From positions 74,996,907 through 75,060,906 of the forward strand of contig CM060733.1 of assembly GCA_030704615.1 (NCBI GenBank): a DNA stretch of 64,000 nucleotides. The letters run 5' to 3'. This stretch comes from Takakia lepidozioides (Eukaryota > Streptophyta > Takakiopsida > Takakiales > Takakiaceae). Both the position numbers and the translations under genes were made by a program. How positions within the stretch are numbered: the first letter of the stretch is position 1; the number at the start of each line of letters is the position of its first letter. Below the pieces are notes generated by a model, which was not told the origin of the DNA, ran no database searches, and worked only from the letters and a program-made list of their open reading frames with translations. Shown here in pieces: positions 41,643-53,682 of this stretch.

Positions 41643-43020
41643 TGGGAGCACTACATTACAAATAGCCCCGGGCATGGGGCCCTCCACTTACGGCCCTCTA
41701 CATAAAATCCCAAAAATTAACCCGCAACTACACGGCCCGGGTCCAGTTACCCCCTTTTCCACACACAAGAGAGATCCTGTCTTCATCCATTCGGACTGGA
41801 ATAAGGTAAGGAGATGAATCCATTTCATCGACGTGTCTCGTCACCCTAATGCTCATCCCTTTGTAATAAGCGTCGCGCCCACGGCATGGATCCTTTGATT
41901 TGAGAGGTGTTTTGTCTGTGTGTGCCACTTGAGGGCGCATGGGGCTGAATTGGTTCGTCCGTGTGCCACTCTCACACTCATTTGTACGTTGGAGCTTGAA
42001 TTCTTCTTTCAGAGTGCAACAGTCAGGGCTACATAATGTCCCGATCACGTACTCTTTATGACTTTGAGGAGTGCCGTTTTATCATACGAACTTCACCTCT
42101 CTTTCAATATCCCTCTTTGTGTGTGGAGTGCAGGATGTTAACTGAGGTCCATGCGCCTCTCTGGCACCGAGGATTACATAATCACCTCTGTTTAGACTAA
42201 CGCCGAGGAGTGCACAGATCCCGAATGATGTCAAAAGTTCACTCTTTGGCACAATTGACCTTCTAACATCTGTGTCTTTAGCCACTGAGCAATGCGTGGG
42301 GTCAGAACGAACTTTTCAGTAACAGCGCTACTCTTTGAACCCTTCCTTCATTTTTTGTCACTCTGGCTGTTCCCCGTGATCAAACTATCTTAATCTGTTT
42401 ATCTTTAGATGGAGGTTTGCGGAACGAAGCTCCTCTATTTCTTCCCTCCGTCTGCGCGTCTCGTGTGAAACCTCGTAAATGTATCGCATTTTGACCTTCC
42501 GCAGAGTTTGGGAACTTCGTGGAAAACTTTTTCGTTTCATACTTGCCTGCAGCTCAAACGATTGCCAAATGTAATGGCAAGCAATGGTCCTCCAGGTACG
42601 GTTTCCAGTGTGCGTCCATTACCTTCCGACATTTGTACCAGAACTTTTTGGCAGGGGAGACCCTTGGGGGCGCTGGAAGGATCAGCCGCCAAGGTCCCAA
42701 CCTTCTTGAAGAAGTTAACGTTGGTTCAAATCGATACGGATTGGATGGTATGCCTTGCTCTCAACACTCTGTCACCTATTTTGCAAGGTTCTCAATAAAG
42801 AGCAGTGATCAAGAGGGAAAAAAAAACCCTTTCTGATTGTCTATGTTTTGCTATTTGATCAGATAGCAATTGACTAACAACTTAGCTTTGCAAATCAGGC
42901 TAGGACAAAATTTACCAATAGGGATTTTCCCGGCTCACAGTGGGATTCCACCAGGGTAGTATGTTGGATATCAGCTCTTGGTTGTGAGGAATTTTTATGA
43001 ACTGCTCCTTTTTTGTGCAG
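41643..43020. other. 5' region of the B3-domain gene
   Basis: A possible upstream exon ends at CTCCAG|GTACGG (42594) in a frame reading FVSYLPAAQTIAKCNGKQWS, but no known motif or start codon supports it strongly. Frames at 42508-42836 are otherwise unremarkable. Promoter and leader of the B3 gene probably lie here. Confidence 0.35.
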
Positions 43021-45608
43021 AACATCCCCTTTCTATTTGTTAGGCAATATAGTTCGAAATTCAAAGGGACTGCCACCCTGGAAGGGCCAGGGGGTGAAGT
43101 GTGGCAAGTTGGCCTCAGGGGTTCCAAGGAAGGTTCCTTTGGCTTTGGATCAGGGTGGAAAGCCTTTGTCGAGGACAACAACCTGAAGATTGGTGAACAC
43201 GTCCTGTTCAGTCTCATTGGAATGTCCCATTTTTCTGTGCAATTTTATGACTGGGGTGGTTGTGAGAAACCAAGTGCTTTTAATAAAATCAGCTCTCATG
43301 GTCTTAAGGCAACTCGTTTTGGCTACATCCAGAAGACAAACATGGAGGATCGTTATGATATATCAGTCAGAAAAGGGAAGAAGCATTGGATGAAATCACT
43401 ACGGGGTCCAGTGCATCAACAAAATTCTGACATAAACTGCCTCTCTGCCCTTGCTACCCTCCCAGAACAATCAGAGGCTACAGCTATCTGCTGTCTGAAT
43501 GAGCAGTCTGCAAAAAGTCATGGCCAGTCGGGGGGTGTCATTTGCACTGCACCAGATCTGTGGATGCCAGCCTGGGGGCAGTGTGTGAGATCAACATCAC
43601 ATCATATACACAAAAGGGCTGTGGATTACAGCCTTGCAGAAGAGTGTCAAGTTCATGCTGTACAAAACCCCATGGTAGTATGTAGCCAATTTGTGGTGGC
43701 AAACTTTGTGTCTCCCAAGCACCTTGCAAAAGTGCAAGAAACGCCTTTGGCAGGTAGAAGTGAAAGGCCAGAACATGGTCCAGGAGGGGATGAAAAATCT
43801 GCAACTGGCAACTATAGCAAGAAGCAGCCCAATGAACAAGCGGGGTGTAGTGAAATAGGTGAGAACAATGCTGACATGGAAGTGAGGTTGAGTGAGGCCC
43901 ACAGCATCAGGGCAGCTCAGTACAAGAAAACTTGGACCCATGGATGCTGAGAAAAATAACAATGGGGTGGTTCCTGAGGTTGGGGTCAATTGGGGGGCAC
44001 AAACAGCAAATGGACTTCACAGTTACCCGAGGAGGGGAGCTGGAGGGTTGTACCCAGCTGGAGCAGACTACTAAGGAGTTCCTGACTACCAACAAGGTTG
44101 AGCATTGGTATGTTCCCTGGTGTGGTCCCTTGTTGGAGGAGAATATAGTGGATGCTGATGACAGTCCTGCGTACAAGTTTAGAGGCACCCAAAAAGTCGT
44201 GAATGACTGCTACAAACAGGAGCGGGGAATGAAGAGAAATTGTAACTTGTGTTATGAGCAACTGGCAAAGAGATCATGCCTTGAAGAACGGACAAGGAGT
44301 GGAGCCAATAGCTGGAATACCTTCACCGACTGTTGTAACAATGTCATGTGCTGCTCAACGGAAGAGCAGAAAGACATGGGGAAAGGTAATAAGGAGCCTG
44401 ACTTGACGCCCTTACTGCAAAAAGGCAACTCTGGTGAGATTCTGAGACTTGTGGGGAATGGCTATGTGTCCACACCTAAGGCAGGGCGTGAGCCTGTCAC
44501 AGACATTGTGACTCAGCCAGTAGAGGATGAGGTCCCTGAGGGTGGTATGGAGCAATTACTTGAAGAAGTGGCAATTGGCACTCTGGTCCAAAGTTCTAAC
44601 TTGCAGGAGAGAAAATGCTTTGTTACTTTGGAAAGAGGACCAAATAAACCAGGGACAAATGAGATCAAGAGATTTGACCTCGGAGGTGAAGCACTTGATC
44701 AAGAAGACATCTTCACGGTCACTGCAGCATCCAGGGATGCTATGTTCAATGTAGATACTGATTGTACTGTTCAGATTTGTGTTGACTTGTGCCCTTTAAT
44801 TCAGGATAATTTGGGCAGGGTTGAAGAGAGGGAGGCTGCCTCCTCAAGTTTAGCACTCGTCTGTGGCAACACTCAGGACACTGATGCCAAATTGAGAGCG
44901 GTTCTCTTACAGGAAGGGCAAAAGGACACATTGGCTGATGATGGAGATGTGGAGCAATGTGGGACTTCAGCTTACAGGGAAGATTTAGTTGGGCAAGCAG
45001 GCTCATTCATATCTACCTCTACCAAGCATAGTGAAGGGATGTTTGCTGATTTGGACTGTAGAACTTCACAATCATACAAATCATTGAAGAACAGGACTCC
45101 CAAACCAGTGGAAGGTCAAAAGGCTCTCGCGCATGGCCAGCTGCAAGTCTCTATCAAAGAGGAACCAGATGCCTATGAAAGCTTTGACGTGATGTTGTCT
45201 AATACAGCCCCAAGGCCTGAACACTTGGTGAACACTGATATGCAATTGGATCGTAACCGAGGCAAGGGGCAAGACAGAACAGTCAACAGCGACCAAGCTG
45301 GAGATCAGGGGCCAGGTGTGTCCCAAAGAATTGAGTGCCAAATGAAAAAGAAAATGTTTGTTCGATTCTTGAGTGGTCATGGATTCAATCCTCCCAAGTG
45401 GTGTGCAGCTACAGAGGCTGGTACGGGTTCACAGGCTCTTGGAAAAGGCAAGGTCTCTGTAGCACAGGAAGAAACCCTCTCTCAGATTGGTAAGAATAAT
45501 CCCACTACAATTTCAGTCAAAAAAGAGGTTGAAGATTTTGCAGTTTCAACTAGTGGAAATGTTCAATCAACAGAAGCGCTGCTTCTCATAGGATCCAGTT
45601 CCCGTTGA
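43021..45608 (+). CDS. Plant B3 DNA-binding domain protein
   Basis: The exon begins after TTGTGCAG at 43020. The B3 domain is clear: NIPFLFVRQYSSKFKGTATL, EGPGGEVWQVGLRGSKEG, SGWKAFVEDNNLKIGEHVLF, and SLIGMSHFSVQFYD. B3 domains bind DNA in plant transcription factors. A long, low-complexity acidic region follows for some 700 codons, with stops only at 43950 (first frame) and 45608 (second frame). The two frames join in phase if a 62-nt intron (43859-43920; G|GTGAGA...CTCAG) is removed; otherwise a frameshift is present. The start codon is in an unidentified upstream exon. A B3 domain with one large disordered tail suggests a REM-like regulator in the nucleus. Confidence 0.75.
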
Positions 45609-46208
45609 CCCATGAGCCATGGGTGTCGGTTTGTGAGCCCCAACTGTGATGCCTCATTGTGAGGCAGCAGGAACGGTAGTTTTATTGTCAGATGTCCAAC
45701 CAATGGAAGACCCTCCGGGAGAGTCTCGTGACTGAATTTTTCTCATGGCTGTTCTTTGTGCCTTCGATCACATCAACTGACTGGGTGGATGGCATTATTC
45801 ATCTAAGCAGCTGCGTACCTCATTTTGTGAAACACTCGTGCATACACCATACTGGGAATTGCATGTTGATGAGGATTTCAGCAGAAAGATGTCTGGCATG
45901 AATCTACTTTCGGATAGTGCACCTTCTTTCTGATGTTCAAGTCTTCTAGTTTGTGCTCATGCATTAGTATTGCAGCCCACCCAAAAAATGGCAATTGGAG
46001 ATGAAGGGCAATGTGCCCTATTCATTTTGATCACATGCATGTCACCTCTCAAACCAGCAAACTTTGTTTTTGTGTTGCCCTGGGGCCAATAGAATCTTGA
46101 ATCATGTAAAATGCTCGTTGGCTCACATCAAAGCTGAACTGTTTGATATGCATCTTTGGTTGATAAAAGTATCTGACAAGATACTTTCCCGAATGTGCTT
46201 TCTTAGAG
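45609..46208. other. 3' region of the B3 gene; no gene
   Basis: About 600 bases without a supported frame, AT-balanced, probably including the 3' untranslated region of the B3 gene. It ends at the T-rich tail of LINE-A. Confidence 0.45.
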
Positions 46209-46209
46209 T

Positions 46210-46246
46210 TTTTTTTTTTTTGTTTTTGTTTTTGTTTTTGTTTTTA
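46210..46246 (-). repeat. (TTTTTG)n, tail of LINE-A
   Basis: A T run followed by GTTTTT repeats on the plus strand, which reads as an (AAAAAC)n tail at the 3' end of the minus-strand LINE. A similar A-rich run lies at 61700-61755. Confidence 0.7.
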
Positions 46247-47040
46247 AATAAATAAAAATAAAACGGCGTTGGCCAATTGATTAATTTTAGGGGAAAAATT
46301 AACCCCATTGATGCCATGAGGCATGATACACATCCATGGGATGAGGGAGCCCCAGACATAAGCAAGAGAGACCGCTGAACTGGCCATGACAAGGACCAAA
46401 AGGGTCCGGGGATGAGAGGACGGGCGACCATAGTCGGCCATACCCCCATGCAATTCAATGATGCTCAGAGCATTGTCTTCTGAATTGTCCTGCTGCAGCC
46501 TCCAAAGTCAGGTGATTTATTTATTTATTTATTTTAAGGTGAAAGGGGATGGAGCCCTTGTTAGTTTTATTGATAATTATTGAAGGAAAAAATAAAACCC
46601 TTACATGCCCGAAAGCTGCCATGAGGCCTAGCACACGAGGAACGTGTTGGAGATACCATATGAACCATGATCAGACTCTAGGTAAGAGTCCAAAGATAAG
46701 AATGCCAATCCAAGACTTGGATAGTAACCAAAGCCCTATACTAGGAAAGAGCCGTATGGTGATCTAAACAGGACCACCTAAGTGCGGGGCCCTCGAAGAG
46801 AGGGGGCCCCCGGGGGCATGAGGCAGATAGCATCTATGCCAGCAGCTAAAGAAGCTTTGAAAAAATTATTGGTGAGAGCTAAAGATAGCTCTATCTATGG
46901 AAGTGCAGTCTTGCATGAGATGCCACTTACATGTTTCCAGTTGATGTCGGACTTGTCAAACTCCGGGGATGGTGAAGACGAAGGACCAGTGATGTTGTCA
47001 AGTGGAGGGAATTCCTCTAGGCCAGTCGCATGTGCTTGCA

Positions 47041-48740
47041 TTAGAGCATCTGCAAATGAGTCCGTCCCTTCCCCAAGTCTCCTGGAATGCGGCGAAGAGA
47101 GCAAACTGTCATTGAGGTTTCCTGGCGATCTCTGCACACATTTTGGCCCAAGCAAGTTTGGCAGCCACCGTCAGGTCGAAGAAAACCTGAGTAAGAACTG
47201 CAGTGGCAGATGTATTGTGAGAGTCCAACACCCATATGCATCTGGCTTTCCACAAGTGCCATAGGGTTGCAGTCCTAAGAGTTTCAAAGACAGGACAGTC
47301 ACAGGCCTTAGATTTATGAGATTGATTGTAATTGAGGAGAAGGGCAATGGGCCCCAGAGGGGTAGATCCCCAAGAACGGTAGAAGGCCAGGACATGGTGC
47401 TAGACGGCCATGGGGGCCCGCCGACAGAAGAGCAGGCGGTGCTCCAATGTTTCAATGGTGGCAATTGAGCAGCATCTACATATGAGAGCCTCCTGGAGAC
47501 CCAAAAATTGGCCTACTTTCAATACCCTGTTAGCTATCTGCCAAAGAAAAGCACTGAGCTTTGCTAGTTTAGCTTTGTCCCAGATTAACCTCCAAATGCA
47601 ATTCCAGTTTTCCATTACAAAGTTTGCATGCCCCCATCTAGCATTCCATTTGTCTGTCAGAGGGGCGGCTTTAAGAAGAGCCTGGTAGGCCTTTTGTGCT
47701 GGGGGCTACCTCCAAATTTCCAAAGCCACTAGACGCAGGATCTAGCTGCAAATTTTGAAGTTCTTGCCCCCTGATCCAAGCAAATCTTTCTTTAGCCAAC
47801 CATGCTTGGACTGGAGTGCCAGGCAGGTGAATTGGATTGAAATCTCTGGAGGCAGAGGACCAGTGACAGATACAGGCTGGTCTTGCCCGCGCTGAGAGGG
47901 TTGCTGTTTTGTAAGGGTTGGTAAGAGACAGGATACCCGAGAAAGAGTCCGCCCGGAAACTAAAACCCTTGAGCAAAGCATTCTGAACTGAAGTTACATA
48001 TAGAATGTGGAATTTTCTGTCATCGAACATGATCCATTAGGTAGGCCTGACCGGCAGATCACCTGCTCTCAAGAGGATTCTCCAAGGATCCGGGACCGAT
48101 TGGAGAACTAAATCAATCCCCGTTCTCAGTCTGTGGGAGCCCAGAGCATTTTGAAGACCTTGGGGAGTGCTGATCCAGAGATCGCGAAGCTGGGCAAGTC
48201 CTCTCGTTTCCTAGGCTGCCCATATTTTAGCTTGACCTTTTTCTTCCCAAGATGGGTGGGCCAAGTTGAGAAAAAGGTGCTGCCTCAAGGTCTCATGGAA
48301 TGAGGTGGGTGCCCGTTTGATAAGAAAAGGTCTGAATCTATTCTAGGCTCTCCAAATGGAGGACCAAAGTGGAGATCCCACAACTTTATGATTGAAGCCT
48401 TGTGCAATCCAGCGTATAGATGGTGCCCATTCAGTAGACTGGAGGGGAGAGCTGGTAGAAATGTTGGTGGAGATTAACAGTTTCCACCAGCCTCCTTCAG
48501 GGCCCACGAAGCGAGGAATCCATTTCCCGAGCAGTGCCTGGATTTGAGTTCCCGGGTCAAGAACCTCAAGACCGCCTAGTTTTTTTGGCTGGCAGATTGG
48601 GCTCTTCCGGTGATAGAGAGATATCTAGAACCCCAATAAGCAAACTGGCGTTTGAGCTTGGAAATCGTCAGTTCCATTCTTTGCTAATCTGTTATGTTAT
48701 TGCCAAAGGTGTGACCTAGCAGAGTGGTGGTTTCACCGCC
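47041..48740 (-). pseudogene. LINE-A ORF2, post-RT and zf-RVT-like part
   Basis: Blocks read IVPTWGSVLGLVWLKGGETT, GNRWISRFVGPEGG-type text, WAPSIRWIAQGFNHKVVGSP, NLQLDPASSGFGNLE, then NCIWRLIWDKAKLAKLSAFL and IANRVLKVGQFLGLQEALIC with CRCC and EHRLLFC. The last part follows the zf-RVT pattern (W..iW....p.K...FlW....., then C..C...H...C). After it comes a region with TLRTATLWHLWKARC. Frames change often. Homologous text for WAPS..RW is at 62270. Confidence 0.7.
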
Positions 48741-49240
48741 CTTGAGCCAGACCAGACCGAGAACGGAACCCCAGGTTGGCACAATGCCTATACTGGACCT
48801 AGAGGAGAAGAAAATTATCCAAGGGAAGAAAAAATAGACACCTACAAGTGTGCACACGCCTTAGTCGAAGAACTGAAACACCTTCATATGATAAAGCTCC
48901 ATATATACACGCTCTTCCTCCATGCAGGTTAACTAGAATGCCATAGACAAAGAACACCAGACTCCCCAACAACAACACCCTCCTAAAGATCTGAGGGGTG
49001 TGACAAACTGAAAAACATTTCAGGGTGATGTGACACCCCTCACATCACCACACTCTATGGCACATTCAGTGGGTTCATGAGCAAGTTTTAGATCTCTAAT
49101 GCCGACGTATCCCATGGTAGCAAATGCAGAAGAACTGCACCTCTGATATCAGAGTTGCTCCACAAATAAACAGTTTGCAAGTACAAAGCAACACCTACCC
49201 TGAACATAACTATTCCCCCCTATGCTCTCTGCTGCCAAAA

Positions 49241-49870
49241 TCAGCCGCCTGCAAAGTATTGAAGCGCCTTGACTTGGATCCACATCTGGGATTTGGGGTT
49301 CTTGAGCCTAAGGCCCCTGACAAGAAGGTTGTCATCTACCATATATCCCAGCGCATCAGCGACAAACAGAAAGATGAAGGGTGCGAGTGGACACCCTGGT
49401 CTAACAGGCCTCTGCAAGTGGAAGGACCTAGATACATGGCCATTGATTATCACCCTCCTGGAGGAGTTGAACCCATTGACAGAATCCCAGAGGTAGACCA
49501 ACCCTTTGCAAGATTGCCAAAAGAAAGTTCCAATCGACTCTATCAAATGCTTTCTCAAAATCAAGAAGCCATAGAGCTAGCGCTTGGTTAGAGTTCTTAG
49601 CGTAGATAGATGCTTCCTGGGCCAGAAGGACATTGTCCAAGATAAATCTGCCCTTAATGAAGCAGCTTGACCAGTACGAGTAAGAGATGGGAGCAAGGGT
49701 TGAATGCACAGAGCTAATGCTTTGGCTATGATCTTATAGGATACGTTCAGCAAGGTGATTGGCCTGTAATTGTTGATGTCAGCCCTGTCACCTTTCTTGA
49801 AAAGAAGGGTGATTACTCCCCGCGACATGTGCTCTGGCATGGCCCCTTTTCTTATGCTTTCGTTGGCCAT
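49241..49870 (-). pseudogene. LINE-A ORF2, reverse transcriptase domain
   Basis: GVITLLFKKGDRADINNYRP and ITLLNVSYKIIAKALALCIQ are the classic first RT blocks of plant LINEs. FIKGRFILDNVLLAQE, LLDFEKAFDRVDWNFLLAIL and RPVRPGCPLAPFIFLFVADA follow. The catalytic FADD block is not seen, as the frame ends near 49241. One frame change separates blocks. Confidence 0.85.
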
Positions 49871-50134
49871 GTTGCAGAAATCTGAAGCAATTTTGGGCTA
49901 GAAGGCCTTGTAGAACTCTACCGGCATACCATCAATACCGGGGAATTTGTTGCTTCTCATGCGGTTCAAGGCCTCCTCCAATTTCTTTTCGGTGAACTCA
50001 GCTTCCAGCGGACCATGGTCCGAATGAGAAACTTTGACAGGGATGGTCTGCAAGCAATGTTGAAGGACAGGGAGAGTGGCTTGGTCCTGTGGGCCTAGAG
50101 AAGAGGGAGCTGAAGTGGGTGAATGCTTTGTTGC

Positions 50135-50306
50135 TTAGACAACCAGCATGTAGCCCAGTGGTAATGGGCACATACCACGTTGGATGTGGTCGTGGGTTCA
50201 AACCACGGTCTGGTGTGTCATGTAGGTGTCCACCTTTCAGCTGGAAGGCAGTAGCCCTTGTGGTGAAGAGACACCATAAGTTACGCTCCCTTGGGGAGGT
50301 GTCATA
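50135..50306 (+). mobile_element. tRNA-derived SINE, 172 bp, with 9-bp target duplication
   Basis: TAGCCCAGTGGTAATGGGC (from 50151) is an A box and GTGGGTTCAAACCACGG (from about 50191) is a B box at tRNA-like distance. CTTTGTTGC flanks the insert at 50126-50134 and 50307-50315. Removing the insert restores the LINE-A frame across the site (minus strand: DLCNKAFTHFSSLFSRP). This is clear evidence of a SINE insertion. No long A tail is seen. Confidence 0.8.
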
Positions 50307-50349
50307 CTTTGTTGCAAAGGTCTTTGGGGGTAGAGGATTTGGTGCCTGA

Positions 50350-51016
50350 GTTATCCATGTAGAGCTCAGCAATATTCAAGAGAGCTCTTCTCTGCTTCAT
50401 TTTTTAAAGAAGTACTTATACATCTTTTCCCCTTTGGCAGACGAGTTTATCCCTGCCTGCATCTGAATTTTTTGTTCCTGAAGGAGTTGGAATTTCCCCA
50501 GGTTCAATCGGGCCTCAAGGTATGTTTGGAAGGTATGCTCGTCACATGAGTTGCTCTCTAATGCATTTTGGCAAATGCCAAGACACTTTTTAAGGGCCAG
50601 GATACTACGCTTTTGAGCCGCTGAGATGTCTCTACTAAGGTCTTGGCTTGATTTGCACGAGGCAGCTAGCTTGACCTGGAAACGAAGGATAGGACAGGTC
50701 AATTGGTTCCCACCTTGAATCCAATCCCCTTCAAGGGAGGCCTTGAAGGAGGTGTTCGAGAGATGGGAAGAGTTGAGCTTATAAATTCCTCTACCCCTTT
50801 TATGAGCAAAAGGCAGCTCGCTACGGAAACAGTCACCACTGCATGATCAAAACCTTTAGTAATTGGCTCCTGGGGCGAAAGAAGGGCACCATTGGATAAC
50901 GGGAGAGAAAGGTAAATCCTATCTAGACGTGCCATCCAACAGTGCTCCGGTAAGAGTACCCCCTCCCCCCTCCCTATCATTTCTAGTCCCATCTCCCCCC
51001 TATAGCCTTTCTTCAA
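50350..51016 (-). pseudogene. LINE-A ORF2, endonuclease end and linker
   Basis: ARLDRIYLSLPLSNG and the DHAVVTVSV motif are the last blocks of the AP endonuclease (the usual RLDRf..s......sDH.pv). A helical linker (LEARLNLGKFQLLQEQKIQM) leads to the RT. Two frames are needed, and the region upstream of 51016 is absent. Confidence 0.7.
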
Positions 51017-51053
51017 AATCCCGAGGCTCAGCTCAGCTCCGGAAGGTAACTCC

Positions 51054-52897
51054 CTCCCTCATCTGCCAGATGAGGATTGGTCTAATGGTACAAGGATACA
51101 CCAGGATGAGTTGGACAAAGACTACCCACTGATTTTACTGGATGTGTCAGACCTTAAAAAAAGAGTGGCATCAATGGAGGAGCATGTGGCATCTTGATTC
51201 ACTTTCCAGGGAAGAAAGTCGACAGGGCCTATGTACGTGATTGGGCGATAAGACACCTCGGAGGTTCGGGTGAGCTAAAACAAAAATTATGTCATGCCAA
51301 GGGCCACGGATTCTTCTCCATAATCTTCAAAACTAGGGAAGCAGCCAACCAAGCCCTATCGTTCAACCCACACACAAAAGGCTTCAACGTAAATATATTT
51401 ATGTGGTCTTCCAAAATGGGCCACAGAAACGGTAAATTGTGGTGCCCAAGAATTATATCAGTTCCCTACATTCGAGACCAATACCTAGTTAACTTGCCCG
51501 ATATAGCCAACCACTTTGGCTCTTACCTCGGTTGTTTGGCAGTATTTGATCCTCAGATGTGCACACTCAATCTCAGACAGGATCCAACTTGGAGCTCGGT
51601 TACAATTGCTTCCAGACTCAATGAAACTGGCAGTGCCAAATTTGTGCTAATGATGCCCAATGAGGAAGCCCTACCACAATATGTGCGATCAACTACTTTA
51701 CCATTTAGCTTATTGAGGACACTACCTATGTTGCCCGCTTTAATTGCGGCCAATTGGGCCACATCAAGTTCGACTGTCCTTCAGCAAAGTTCGCAAGAGA
51801 TCACCCCCTGCTGCTCATGCGATAGGTCTGAATACACCTCTCGGGCTGCAACCAGGCCCAGGCGCCACCACTGCTGATGGGACACACTCCACCTGTCCAG
51901 TTGTGCCAACTGCAGGTCAACCGATTCAGCTATAGGCCCCGATCTTTCTGGATTCTCCACAATCCAGTCCAAGACCTGCCTCTCCTTCCAATCTGGACAT
52001 CAACAGGGACCCAATGCAAGAAGAGATCAAAGCTCACCACCAAAGGAAGCTCACAAGGGAAAGGCAAAGGAAAATTAGGTGAAAACCCACCTTCTCCACC
52101 TATCCAGTTGACAAGCCCTACAACCAGAGTGGCCCACACATAACTACAGGTATTTCTTGCAACACATCCTTCGCCAATCTGTGCCTCAACACTTGCTCAT
52201 TTCCAAACCTGGATTTGATTAGCTGCTCTGCCCTTGAGACATTTGCAGCTCCCAAGGCTTCTTGTGTTACACCACTAATTTTCAGAAAAGGTAAGCCCCC
52301 CCTAATATTCTTCACATCCAATGACTTAGAATGTGTTGAATCTCTTTGGGTCAAGGCCTCCGATGTCAAACACTTTCTGAGAGCGAATCCACCCAACACT
52401 AGTCCGGAAATTCTGTTCAAATACAGGATTCAGGAATTCTTTGAGGCTTCAATGCCCCACTACTTCTTGTCTCCCTCAACTAGAATTTCATGGGGGGCTT
52501 ACTTGGAAGATCACCCGGGTTTAAGTTGCAGACCATCAACTCAAGTGCTGGCCCTTATGGAGGAGGCAGACAATTACAATAGGCCGCCACCTCTGGGGGC
52601 AATTTGGACATACAAGCAATGGCTGTCAGCCCCCAGGGGAAGCCACCCGCTTCAGATAAGGAACCAAGATACCTTGGTAAATGGTTTTCAACTGCTGTCA
52701 GCATTCTTGGATCTGGAAATAGATGAAGAGAACCATAGGATGGAGTTACAAAGGACCAAAGACTATATCAATGGAGTACTCAGGGTATATGTTACAAACT
52801 CAGAAGCTGCCTCGGAATCCCCAGACACCAATGACGTCTCCTCACCAGATGACATCAGCTCCGACAAAGACCACCTGGCAACTGCTGTTACTATCAT
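51054..52897 (+). pseudogene. LINE-B ORF1, 5' part
   Basis: Frames in sequence code for a DUF4283-type ORF1: VDRAYVRDWAIRHLGG, AKGHGFFSIIFKTREAANQA, LWCPRIISVPYIRDQYLVNL and a knuckle, FNCGQFGHIKFDC (51741-51779), in which the first Cys of CxxC is Arg. The C-terminal part runs as an open frame from 52215 to the insertion point at 52897. The ORF1 protein binds RNA in LINEs. The frame continues exactly on the other side of the Ty3 element (59853). Confidence 0.75.
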
Positions 52898-53627
52898 TGT
52901 CGCGGCCCTTTGCCTTGAGGGCAGGGGGGGTCGGGACACATGAGGGGCTGCCCCTGTGGTGGGGGCAGCGGCAGCGATAGGTACGGGGGGCTGAAGCACC
53001 CTTGAGTGCCCAAGGCACTCAAGGAGGCGGAGGCGCTCACTAGGTGGAGCCCCGCACACCGGGTTGCGGTGGGGGTGGCTCCACAAGGGGTGGTGGTAGC
53101 TTAGAGGGACTTAGTGGGGGTGGCATAGGACTCACCATGGGGGCGGAGACCTCGTGGTGGGAGTCGTGGGGAGTCTTGGGACTCATCACGGTCCATAGGG
53201 GCCGTGGTGAGTGGGCCAAGACTCACCGCGACTCACCACCGGGAGTCGAGGGTTTTCGTGGTGGTTCGCCATAAAATGGCATGGCTGGTTGTGAAACCCC
53301 CGCGGACAGCTACAGAAGTATATATAAGGGGAGTAGTGACCCCGAGAACGGTGCAAGCCCGTTGGTGACCAAAAACTAGTGAGTAAGCGAGCGAGCCGGA
53401 AAGCGACCAAAGAGTGAGGAGCTGTTCCGGACTGCCAACTACCAAAGGGAATTCCACTAGGCCCAAAGAGGTGGAGGGTTTAGTGGGGGAGCGAAGGGGG
53501 ACCGTTATGTCCCGGTGAGCAGCCGAAGCTCCAAGTTGGCCCGGCGGCCAGGTTGGGAGTCAGGCACGCACATCAGAGCGAGTAACTATGACTTGAAGGG
53601 GAGCTTACCGAAGTGAGGTGCGCGACA
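52898..53627 (+). repeat. 5' LTR of the chromovirus
   Basis: 730 bp, TGTCGCGG...GCGCGACA, near-identical to 59121-59847. It contains the promoter of the element and a CCTTGAGTGCCCAAGGCACT inverted word. Confidence 0.95.
53319..53327 (+). promoter_or_regulatory. TATA box in the 5' LTR
   Basis: GTATATATAAG lies about 300 bases before the LTR end; the other LTR has the same at 59540. Position fits transcription starting inside the LTR. Confidence 0.6.
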
Positions 53628-53629
53628 CT

Positions 53630-53641
53630 TGGTATTAGAGC
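53630..53641 (+). promoter_or_regulatory. Primer binding site (tRNA-iMet type)
   Basis: TGGTATTAGAGC begins 3 bases after the 5' LTR. It differs by one base from TGGTATCAGAGC, the complement of the plant initiator tRNA 3' end. Confidence 0.85.
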
Positions 53642-53682
53642 TTAGAGTTCAGTACGCGATCGTCCTTGGGATTGGCCTCATC

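Larger units (their letters stand above)
46209..51016 (-). mobile_element. LINE-A, non-LTR retrotransposon, 5'-truncated and decayed
   Basis: On the minus strand, in order: end of the endonuclease (51016 down), a linker, reverse transcriptase (49870-49241), a gap, the post-RT region (48800-47700), a zf-RVT-like region (47690-47400), and an A-rich tail (AAAAAC)n at 46210-46246. ORF1 and most of the endonuclease are missing. Stops and frame changes are many. A SINE sits inside, and an unrelated stretch at about 48830-49230 replaces the FADD-site region. The 5' edge abuts LINE-B head to head at about 51.0 kb. Confidence 0.8.

Noticed and set aside
50151-50207. A functional tRNA gene
   Set aside because: A and B boxes are present, but the cloverleaf does not close well and it lies in a SINE with a target duplication.
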